Source of the DNA: Microbispora amethystogenes
GTDB taxonomy: Bacteria; Actinomycetota; Actinomycetes; Streptosporangiales; Streptosporangiaceae
Direction: 5' to 3'
Assembly (NCBI RefSeq): GCF_016863015.1
Contig: NZ_BOOB01000042.1
Coordinates: 1-64,000 of the forward strand
Length of the DNA stretch: 64,000 bases
Made by a program: the position numbers and the translations under genes. The notes under the pieces were generated by a model, which saw only the letters and a list, made by a program, of their open reading frames with translations, was not told the origin of the DNA and made no database searches. This document shows, piece by piece, positions 50,578 through 57,800 of this stretch (position 1 is its first letter; every line of letters begins with the position of its first letter).

Positions 50578-51645
50578 ATGAGCCGGATCACCGGCGTGGC
50601 CGTACTGGTGGCGGGGGCGTGCCTGACGGCCTGCGGGGGCACCGCGACGGGCGGCACCGCGACAGGCGGGCTCGGAACCGGCGCGGGGCCGGGAAAGCCG
50701 GGGAACGGCGCCGCGCGGGCGCCGGGCGCCTGCACGGTCACGGACAAGCTGATCCCGACGTGCGGGGCGTGGTGGGGGATCGCGCCCGACGTCTTCTCCG
50801 GGCGCGGCCCGGCCCGCGCGATCGAGCTCGCCGAGCGGCGGATGGGCCGCAGGGCCGACATCGTGCACGTCTACCACCGGGGCGGCGAGCTCTTCCCGAC
50901 CGCGGAGGAGCGGGAGGTCGCGAAGGGGCCCCGCCTGCTGCTGGTCAACTGGAAGCCCGCGCTCGACCACACCTGGGCGGAGGTCGCCCGCGGCGACGTG
51001 GACGGGCGGATCGACCGGCTCGCCGAGCACGTCAGACGCACCTTCCCCGGCCGGTTCTTCCTCACGATCCACCACGAACCGGAAAACGACGTGCGCGAGG
51101 GCGGGGGATACTCGGCGGCCGACTACACCGCCATGTTCCGCCACGTCGTGACGCGCCTGCGGGAGCAGGGCGTACGCAACGCGGTGACCGTGATGACCTA
51201 CATGGGCGCGCCCAACTGGACGGCCAGGCCGTGGTTCGGCCGGCTCTACCCGGGTGACGACGTGGTCGACTGGGTGGCGTTCGACCCCTACGCCGACGGC
51301 CGGGTGGGCGACTTCGCCACGCTGGTCGACAAGACCCGGCCCGACGTGCCGGGCTGGCCGGGGTTCTACCGGTGGATGCAGGCCAGGTTCCCGGCCAAAC
51401 CGATCATGGTCGCAGAGTGGGGCGCGTTCGAGCGGCCGGACGCGCCCCACTTCAAGCGTGACTTCTTCGACTCCGTCGCCCGCCAGATCGGGAACTATCC
51501 CCAGATCAAGGCGCTGGTCTACTTCGACTCGCCGCTGGCGCCCCGGGGGGACACCCGGTTCGACACCACGCCCGGCGCCACCCGGGCGTTCGCCCAGCTC
51601 GGCCGGGACCGCCGCTTCACCTCCACGCCGGTGCCGGCCTCCTGA
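50578..51645 (+). CDS. GH26-like glycoside hydrolase, lipoprotein
   Basis: A 355-residue secreted lipoprotein. The signal peptide ends in the lipobox LTAC (about 15-18). The (beta/alpha)8 barrel resembles GH26 beta-mannanases or related glycanases, with the acid/base segment HHEPEND (about 163-169) and the nucleophile segment MVAEWGAFE (about 276-284). It sits divergent from the polysaccharide operon and may trim or release that polymer. ATG 50578 has AGGGGAG. The substrate is unproven. Confidence 0.82.
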   Translation: MSRITGVAVLVAGACLTACGGTATGGTATGGLGTGAGPGKPGNGAARAPGACTVTDKLIPTCGAWWGIAPDVFSGRGPARAIELAERRMGRRADIVHVYHRGGELFPTAEEREVAKGPRLLLVNWKPALDHTWAEVARGDVDGRIDRLAEHVRRTFPGRFFLTIHHEPENDVREGGGYSAADYTAMFRHVVTRLREQGVRNAVTVMTYMGAPNWTARPWFGRLYPGDDVVDWVAFDPYADGRVGDFATLVDKTRPDVPGWPGFYRWMQARFPAKPIMVAEWGAFERPDAPHFKRDFFDSVARQIGNYPQIKALVYFDSPLAPRGDTRFDTTPGATRAFAQLGRDRRFTSTPVPAS

Positions 51646-51699
51646 CCCGCCCGCTTCGCCGACCGCGGCGAGGTGCCCCGGAATTCGGGTGACAACGGT

Positions 51700-51732
51700 C
51701 TTCACTCACCGTTCGGCCGATTTTCACGTCGG
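51700..51732 (+). promoter_or_regulatory. PHO-box-like triple direct repeat upstream of phosphoesterase
   Basis: Three adjacent 11-base units, CTTCACTCACC, GTTCGGCCGAT and TTTCACGTCGG, each carry TTC at positions 2-4, like the actinobacterial PhoP direct-repeat units. The block is 70 bases before a secreted phosphoesterase gene. Confidence 0.5.
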
Positions 51733-51802
51733 GCGTGCGGTCCGCGTCACGACGCGTTCCTAGCCTGAGCCGGTCGCAGACACCCCCCAGTGGAGGACAG
51801 CC

Positions 51803-52663
51803 ATGCCGTCCCGCCGGATCACCGCTCTCGCCGCCGCCCTCACGCTGTCCGCCGCCTCCCTGGGCCTGTGGGCCACCGGAGGCCTCAGCGCCCAGGCGGC
51901 CACGTTGCCGACACCCGACCACACGGTGGTCGTGGTCTTCGAGAACCACGCCTACTCCCAGGTCGTCGGCAGCTCCAGCGCGCCGTACATCAACTCGCTG
52001 AAGAGCGGCGGGGCCAACCTGACCGCGTTCTACGCCGAGACCCACCCCAGCCAGCCCAACTACTTCGCCATGTTCTCCGGGTCGACGCAGGGCATCACCG
52101 ACGACTCCTGCTACACCCCCGGCTTCAGCTCCAAGCCCAACCTGGCGTCGGAGCTGATCGCCGCGGGCAGGACCTGGGCCAGTTACAACGAGACGCTGCC
52201 CAGCCAGGGCTCGACCACGTGCAGCAGCGGGAAGTACGCCCGCAAGCACAACCCCTGGTTCGGGTTCTCCAACGTGCCGACGTCCACCGCGTACACGTTC
52301 GCCCAGTTCCCCACCGACTTCACCAAACTGCCGGCGGTGTCGTTCGTCGTCCCGAACCTGTGCAGCGACATGCACGACTGCTCGGTGTCCACCGGTGACA
52401 CCTGGCTGAAGAACAACCTCGGCGCGTACGCGACCTGGGCCAAGACCCACAACAGCCTGCTCGTGGTCACCTTCGACGAGGACAACCGGCTGAGCGGCAA
52501 CCGGATCGCGACCGTGCTGTACGGGCAGCCGGTGCTGGCGGGATCGTCCTCCGCGACCACCTACAACCACTACAACCTGCTGCGCACCATCGAGGACATG
52601 TACGGCACCGCCCACGCGGGCAACGCCGCCTCGGCGTCGGCGATCTCCGGCGTCTGGAACTGA
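51803..52663 (+). CDS. Secreted phosphoesterase / acid phosphatase-like protein
   Basis: A 286-residue exported protein of the phosphoesterase (phospholipase C / acid phosphatase) family. The signal peptide (about 1-33) ends near AQA. Typical motifs are VVVVFENHAYSQVVG with the metal-binding Glu-Asn, THPSQPNYFAMFSG, VVPNLCSDMHDC and LVVTFDEDN. ATG 51803 has GGAGGACAGCC. A PHO-box-like repeat upstream suggests induction under phosphate limitation. It stands at the head of a short plus-strand run with an MFS transporter. Confidence 0.87.
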   Translation: MPSRRITALAAALTLSAASLGLWATGGLSAQAATLPTPDHTVVVVFENHAYSQVVGSSSAPYINSLKSGGANLTAFYAETHPSQPNYFAMFSGSTQGITDDSCYTPGFSSKPNLASELIAAGRTWASYNETLPSQGSTTCSSGKYARKHNPWFGFSNVPTSTAYTFAQFPTDFTKLPAVSFVVPNLCSDMHDCSVSTGDTWLKNNLGAYATWAKTHNSLLVVTFDEDNRLSGNRIATVLYGQPVLAGSSSATTYNHYNLLRTIEDMYGTAHAGNAASASAISGVWN

Positions 52664-52667
52664 CCGC

Positions 52668-54302
52668 GTGTATCTCGCGGACAGCCGCGGCACGCCCACC
52701 GTCGCCCCGCACCGGGGACGGCGGTGGGCGGCCGTTCCGGGAACCGTGCTGGCCCTGGGCGCGGTGAGCCTGATCACGGACGTGTCGGCGGAGATGGTCA
52801 CCGCCGTGCTGCCGCTCTATCTCGTCTCCGCGCTGGGGCTGTCCCCGCTCGGCTTCGGGGTGCTGGACGGCGTCTACAACGGGGTCGGCGCCCTGGTGCG
52901 GCTGGCCGGAGGTCACCTCGCCGACGGCGGGGGCGGGCGGCACAAGGCGGTCGCCGTGGCCGGCTACGGCCTGTCGGCGCTGTGCAAGCCGCTGCTGCTC
53001 CTCGCCCACACCCTGCCGGCGATCGGCGCGGTGCTGGCCCTCGACCGTACGGGCAAGGGCCTGCGCACCGCACCCCGGGACGCCCTCATCTCGCTGGCCA
53101 CCCCGCCGGAGCGCCGGGGGCGGGCGTTCGGCGTGCACCGGGCGATGGACACCACCGGAGCCCTCTGCGGGCCCGTCCTGGCGTTCCTGGTGCTCGGCGT
53201 GGCGGTGGAGGGCTACGACGCCGTCTTCACGGTCAGTTCCTGCGTCGCCGCGCTGGGCGTGGTGGTGCTGGTGCTCTTCGTCCCCGCCCGCCCCGCCCGT
53301 GCCAATACGAACGCCACTGCCGCCACCGCGAACGCCAGCGCAGCCAACCCTGCCGCCGCCACCCCCACTGCCAACGCCGCCGACCTCGCCAACCCCGCCA
53401 CCGTCAACCCCACCACCAACGCCGCGAACGCCGCCACCCGTGCCGCCACCACAGCCAATGCCGCCAGAGCCACCCCCGACCGCGCCGCCGCTCACACCGC
53501 CGACGCCGACCATGCCAACGCCGCCAGAGCCACCACCAACCCCACCAGCGCCGACGCCGACCTGACCGACGCCAACGGGAGTGCGGCTCCCTCCGGGGCG
53601 CTTCGGGTGACCGCGCTTCTGCGGATGCCCGGCGTACGGCGGCTCGCGGCGTGCGCGGTGCTGCTGGGGCTGACGACGGTGAGCGACTCCTTCGTCTACC
53701 TGCTGCTGCAGCGCAGGTTCGAGGTGCCCGCGCAGTGGTTCCCCCTGCTGCCGCTCGGGACCGCGGCCGCCTTCCTGCTGCTGGCCGTGCCCCTCGGCGT
53801 CGTCGCCGACCGGATCGGACGGCGGAGGTTGTTCCTGCTCGGGCACCTGGCGCTGCTCGCCGCGTACGGGCTGGTGCTGGCCGTCCCCGGCGGGCCGCTG
53901 TCGGCGGTGCCGGTGATGGTGCCGGTGATGGTGCCGGTGGCGGCGGTGCTCGCTTTGCACGGGGCCTTCTACGCGGCGACCGACGGCGTGCTGGCGGCCG
54001 CGGTCGCCGGCCTCGTGCCGGACGCGATGCGGGCGAGAGGGCTGGCCCTGGTGGGCACCGGCCAGGCCCTTGCCCGGTTCGCCTGCTCGATCGCCTTCGG
54101 CGCCGCCTGGACGGCCTGGGGCGACGGCCCCGCCCTCGCCGTCGCGACGCTGGGGCTGGCGATCTCCACCCCCGTCGCGATCGCCGCACTGCGCCCGTCA
54201 GCAAGCCCATCCTCGGGCCCGTCTGGGGCCCCTTCCGCGGGCCCACCTGCGGCCCCTTCCGCCGGCTCCTCCGCGAGCCCCTCCCGGCGGCGGGCGACCT
54301 GA
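52668..54302 (+). CDS. MFS transporter with low-complexity central loop
   Basis: A 544-residue, 12-helix inner-membrane transporter. The first six helices cover about 20-205 and the last six about 320-510. The loop between helices 6 and 7 is enlarged by a stretch of about 95 residues made nearly only of Ala, Asn, Thr, Asp and Pro (about 206-303). The Ser/Pro tail is also low-complexity. The GTG start is five bases after the phosphoesterase stop. The substrate is unknown. Confidence 0.85.
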   Translation: MYLADSRGTPTVAPHRGRRWAAVPGTVLALGAVSLITDVSAEMVTAVLPLYLVSALGLSPLGFGVLDGVYNGVGALVRLAGGHLADGGGGRHKAVAVAGYGLSALCKPLLLLAHTLPAIGAVLALDRTGKGLRTAPRDALISLATPPERRGRAFGVHRAMDTTGALCGPVLAFLVLGVAVEGYDAVFTVSSCVAALGVVVLVLFVPARPARANTNATAATANASAANPAAATPTANAADLANPATVNPTTNAANAATRAATTANAARATPDRAAAHTADADHANAARATTNPTSADADLTDANGSAAPSGALRVTALLRMPGVRRLAACAVLLGLTTVSDSFVYLLLQRRFEVPAQWFPLLPLGTAAAFLLLAVPLGVVADRIGRRRLFLLGHLALLAAYGLVLAVPGGPLSAVPVMVPVMVPVAAVLALHGAFYAATDGVLAAAVAGLVPDAMRARGLALVGTGQALARFACSIAFGAAWTAWGDGPALAVATLGLAISTPVAIAALRPSASPSSGPSGAPSAGPPAAPSAGSSASPSRRRAT

Positions 54303-54325
54303 GCGTGCGACGAGAAGGGAGTCCC

Positions 54326-55366
54326 GTGACCGTCCCACCCCGCCGGACCGTCCCACCCCGCCTGACGGTCCTGCTGGCCGCGGTCCTGCTCCTCGGGAGC
54401 CTGTCCGTCTGGGCGGTGGTGCACGCCGCCGCCCGGGCGGAGAGCCGGGGCCTGCCGCGGGCGGCGGAGCCCGCCGCCGGTCCGGGAGCGGTCACGCTCG
54501 CGGCGGGACACGAGCGCAGGATGCTCTTCCGGACGATGGAGTGGGGTCCGCACCGCGACGAGGTGGTCGCCGTGCCCGCGGACGACCCGGGAGCCGCTCG
54601 CGTCTCGGCGGGGGTGCGGTGCCTGCGCTTCCACGCCTCGTCCGGCACCGGCTCGTGCCTGCAGGCCGTACACGGCTCACTGGGCGACACCTACCGGGCC
54701 GTGGTGCTCGACGCGCGCCTGCGGGAGCGGCGCGCGTTCCCCCTCGCCGGAATTCCCACCCGCACGAGGGTCTCGCCGTCCGGCCGCATGGCGGCCTGGA
54801 CCGTCTTCGTGAGCGGCGAATCGTACGCGGGGACGAACTTCTCCACCCGCACCTCGATCCTGGACACCCGCACCTGGTCCCTGCAGGACAACCTGGAGAC
54901 CTACAGCGTCGTCAAGGACGGCCGTCCCTATCACGCGGCCGACGTCAACCTGTGGGGGGTGACCTTCGCCGACGACGGCCACTTCTGGGTCACCCTCGCG
55001 ACCGGGGGCCGCACGTGGCTGGCCCGCGGCGACGTCGCGGCCCGCACCCTGACCACGGTCCGGGAGAACGTGGAGTGCCCGTCCCTCTCCCCGGACGGCA
55101 CCCGCCTCGCGTTCAAGAAGCGGGTGCCCGGTCTGCCGGAGGACGCGCCGTGGCGGTTGTACGTCCTCGACCTCCGGACGATGCGGGAGACCCCGGTCGC
55201 CGAGCGGCGCAGCGTCGACGACCAGGCGGTGTGGCTCGACGCCCGAACGCTCGGCTACGCCCTGCCGGGGGACTTCGGCGCCGACGTCTGGACAGTGCCG
55301 GCGGACGGCTCGGGCGCTCCGCGCCGCCTGCTCACCGCCGCGCTCGCCCCCGTCGTCGTCGAGTGA
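54326..55366 (+). CDS. TolB-like beta-propeller protein, membrane-anchored
   Basis: A 346-residue protein with an N-terminal signal anchor (about 12-34) and an extracytoplasmic beta-propeller of PD40/WD40-like blades, for example TRVSPSGRMAAWTVF and CPSLSPDGTRLAFKK. GTG 54326 has GAAGGGAG upstream. A binding or scaffolding role is likely. It follows the MFS transporter by 23 bases in the same direction. Confidence 0.78.
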   Translation: MTVPPRRTVPPRLTVLLAAVLLLGSLSVWAVVHAAARAESRGLPRAAEPAAGPGAVTLAAGHERRMLFRTMEWGPHRDEVVAVPADDPGAARVSAGVRCLRFHASSGTGSCLQAVHGSLGDTYRAVVLDARLRERRAFPLAGIPTRTRVSPSGRMAAWTVFVSGESYAGTNFSTRTSILDTRTWSLQDNLETYSVVKDGRPYHAADVNLWGVTFADDGHFWVTLATGGRTWLARGDVAARTLTTVRENVECPSLSPDGTRLAFKKRVPGLPEDAPWRLYVLDLRTMRETPVAERRSVDDQAVWLDARTLGYALPGDFGADVWTVPADGSGAPRRLLTAALAPVVVE

Positions 55367-55391
55367 CCGCGGGAAGCCCGGCGAGGCGCGG

Positions 55392-56612
55392 CTAGCGGAT
55401 CCAGCCGCCCGAGGTGACGAGGTTCAGCACGGACCCGACCGCGCGTTCGATCGTCATGCCGGTGGTGTCGAGGACGAGGTCGGCGTCCTCGGGCTCCTCG
55501 TACGGGTCGGAGACGCCGGTGAACTCCGGGATCAGCCCGGCCCGCGCCTTGGCGTACAGGCCCTTGCGGTCGCGCCGCTCGCACTCCTCCAGCGGCGTGG
55601 CCACGTGGACCAGCAGGAAGTCGCCGCCGACCTCCGCGACCATCGCCCGCACCTCGTCGCGGGTCGCGGCGTACGGTGCGATGGGCGCGCAGATCGCCAG
55701 GCCGCCGTGCCGGGCGACCTCGGCGGCGACGAACCCGATCCGGCGGATGTTGCGGTCGCGGTCCTCCCGCGAGAACGTCAGCCCGGCCGACAGCATAAGC
55801 CGCACGACGTCGCCGTCGAGGTAGGTGACGGTGCGGCCGCCCCGCTCCAGCAGCGCGTCGCGCAGCCCCCGCGCGATCGTCGACTTGCCCGAGCCCGACA
55901 GCCCGGTGAAGAACACGACGAGCCCCCGCCGGTGCGGTGGTCCGGGGATCGTGATCGGCGCGGGGCCGGCGTAGTGCTCGGTGGCGCCGTAGTTGCGGGC
56001 CACGTGCTCGCGGAGTTCGAGGTCGATCTCGGCGTCCTCGCGCGGCGCGAGCGGCACCGCGACCACCATCGCCCCCGGCAGCCGCTCGGCCGCCTTGAGC
56101 GCGGCCCGCACCACCGCCGGACCCGCCTCGCCGAAGACCAGGGGCATCAGGAGCACGGCCGCGTCCAGTTCCTCCGCGGTCGCCGCGACGTCGTCGAGCG
56201 CGGCCGAGTCGAGCGGCCCGCGCATGGTCACCGCGAGGACCTCGCCGCCGTCCGGCAGGTCCTTGCGCACCTCCTCCGGCGTACGGCGCAGCCGCGCGAA
56301 CGGGCCGTACACGGGGGCGTCGAGCGCCTCGACCGGCCCGGCCGCGTGGTGCCCGTCGCGCTCGGTGACGGTCAGCACCGCGACGGCCGCGCCCTCGGGG
56401 TCCTTCAGCGTCACCCGGTCGCCGGGCCCGATCTCATCGGGCAGCGCGATCGTGACCGGGTCGGGCCAGGGGGCGCCGCCGGGCAGCCGCCCGCGCCCGG
56501 CCACGCTCTCCGCCTCCGCGGCGGTGAGGAAGCCGGTCAGCGGCGCGTACGCCCCGGACAGCAGCAGCTCAAGGTCGGCCAGCTCACGCGCGTCGGGCGT
56601 CCACTCGGTCAT
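55392..56612 (-). CDS. cysC: Adenylyl-sulfate kinase with degenerate ATP-sulfurylase-like N-terminus
   Basis: A 406-residue protein. The N-terminal half (about 1-215) resembles the PUA-like and catalytic parts of ATP sulfurylase, but the nucleotide-binding HxxH-type motif of true sulfurylases is not seen. The C-terminal half (about 225-400) is a full APS kinase with P-loop GLSGSGKST (237-245), LDGDVVR, and SREDRDRNIRRIG. It phosphorylates APS to PAPS, the donor for sulfotransferases. Together with cysD, cysN and cysQ it completes the sulfate-activation set of the island. Confidence 0.9.
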   Translation of the reverse strand: MTEWTPDARELADLELLLSGAYAPLTGFLTAAEAESVAGRGRLPGGAPWPDPVTIALPDEIGPGDRVTLKDPEGAAVAVLTVTERDGHHAAGPVEALDAPVYGPFARLRRTPEEVRKDLPDGGEVLAVTMRGPLDSAALDDVAATAEELDAAVLLMPLVFGEAGPAVVRAALKAAERLPGAMVVAVPLAPREDAEIDLELREHVARNYGATEHYAGPAPITIPGPPHRRGLVVFFTGLSGSGKSTIARGLRDALLERGGRTVTYLDGDVVRLMLSAGLTFSREDRDRNIRRIGFVAAEVARHGGLAICAPIAPYAATRDEVRAMVAEVGGDFLLVHVATPLEECERRDRKGLYAKARAGLIPEFTGVSDPYEEPEDADLVLDTTGMTIERAVGSVLNLVTSGGWIR

Positions 56613-56711
56613 GGCTTCCGCTTCGTCGGTCGGTGGGTCGTCGGATGGTCAGGAAACCTTACCTCGGAGTACGGCCGCACCCGAGCCCTTCGCACCTGCC
56701 CATGAACCCCG

Positions 56712-56746
56712 CGAGGGCCGGACATCGCGGCGATGTCCGGCCCTCG
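56712..56746 (-). terminator. Terminator after the methyltransferase gene
   Basis: CGAGGGCCGGACATCG pairs perfectly with CGATGTCCGGCCCTCG around a 3-base CGG loop (16-bp stem). It lies about 50 bases past the stop of the minus-strand methyltransferase gene and before cysC transcription would begin. Confidence 0.8.
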
Positions 56747-56793
56747 TGTCGCAGAACGTGTCGCGGAACCCCGCCCCGGCGGCGGAAGCCCGG

Positions 56794-57525
56794 TCAGATG
56801 AGGCGGGCGAAGTGGTTCTGGGGCCGCCGAATCACCATGGTGATCTCGTCCTCGGTGCCGTTGAGCCCGCCCCGCGAGAGCGCGGCCACGGCCCGGCAGG
56901 CCAGGGCGACCAGGGTGGGGTGCGGGCCCCGCCGGGCCGAACCGCTCACCGCCGAGTAGTCCTCGGCGATCATGAGCCCGCGCATCAGGCAGTACGCCTG
57001 GATGCCCTCGCGCGACGCCAGCGGCTCGTAGACCGCCGGCAGCGGCCCCACGGTCCCGGCCGGGGCGAGCGCCCGCCACACCGTCCGCCTGAACCAGCCG
57101 GGGATCGTCCGGTCGCAGAAGCCGTACGCCGACCTGCGGTCGCGCATCTTGAGCAGCAGCAGCCCGCCGGGGCGCAGCCCCGCGACGAGCCGGTCGAGCA
57201 CGAGCTCGGCGTGGCGGATGCGTTCGAGCAGGAACGACACGTAGACGACGTCGAAGGAGCGCGGCGGGATCGGCACCAGGCGCAGGTCGCCCAGATGGGA
57301 CGCCTCCAGGTCGCCGCGGGCGGCGGTGCGCGCCCGCAGCGCAGGGAGGTCCTCGTCCACCCCGGTCATCCTGGGCTCGTACCGCCCGACGTCGAGCTCG
57401 CCGCCCCGGCCGCATCCGGCGATGAGGATGTCGAGCCGCCGCCCGAGCTGGTCGGTCCACTGCTCGCGGATCCGCTGACTGAACACGTCGTCCTGGTCGG
57501 CGGACGACACCCGAACCTCTGTCAT
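56794..57525 (-). CDS. Class I SAM-dependent methyltransferase
   Basis: A 243-residue cytosolic protein with motif I LDILIAGCGRGGELDVG (about 31-47), the acidic MTGVDEDLPAL and the FDVVYVSFLLERIRHAE segment of Methyltransf_11/25 proteins. The substrate is unknown. ATG 57525 is chosen by domain fit; its ribosome site is weak and starts at 57543 or 57555 are possible. It may modify a sugar of the island's glycan, but nothing shows this directly. Confidence 0.75.
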   Translation of the reverse strand: MTEVRVSSADQDDVFSQRIREQWTDQLGRRLDILIAGCGRGGELDVGRYEPRMTGVDEDLPALRARTAARGDLEASHLGDLRLVPIPPRSFDVVYVSFLLERIRHAELVLDRLVAGLRPGGLLLLKMRDRRSAYGFCDRTIPGWFRRTVWRALAPAGTVGPLPAVYEPLASREGIQAYCLMRGLMIAEDYSAVSGSARRGPHPTLVALACRAVAALSRGGLNGTEDEITMVIRRPQNHFARLI

Positions 57526-57589
57526 GACACCGAGAGTAATCATCTGGCGACTCATCGTTGCGCATTTGCCGTCACCCATCATGTCCGGA

Positions 57590-57660
57590 CCTAGGAGCGA
57601 GGGAGGGGGCGAATACCAAGGGAAGCTCCTGTCGCGCGCCTCCGGCAGGGCCGACGGACC
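57590..57660. repeat. Dispersed intergenic repeat, degenerate partial copy 3
   Basis: Shares AGGAGCGAGGGAG and the right arm GCGCGCCTCCGGCA with the copies at 4590-4720 and 16297-16435, but the left arm is missing. It lies upstream of mfd. Confidence 0.5.
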
Positions 57661-57800
57661 GCAGGCCCCGAGTGGCCGGACGGAGTGGGCCGGATAAACC
57701 GGGGTAGCCTTGGTAGCCGCGGCCCGGTCGGGATCGTCTCGCGGATCGGGCCCGTGTCCGCACGCCTGCTGTCTTAGTCACGGGGCTTTTGAAGGCATCA

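Noticed and set aside
17868..57525. Island considered as an integrated plasmid, prophage or ICE
   Set aside because: No integrase, transposase, phage structural, replication or transfer gene was recognised, and tRNA-Gln is about 6 kb outside the island without a visible repeat.
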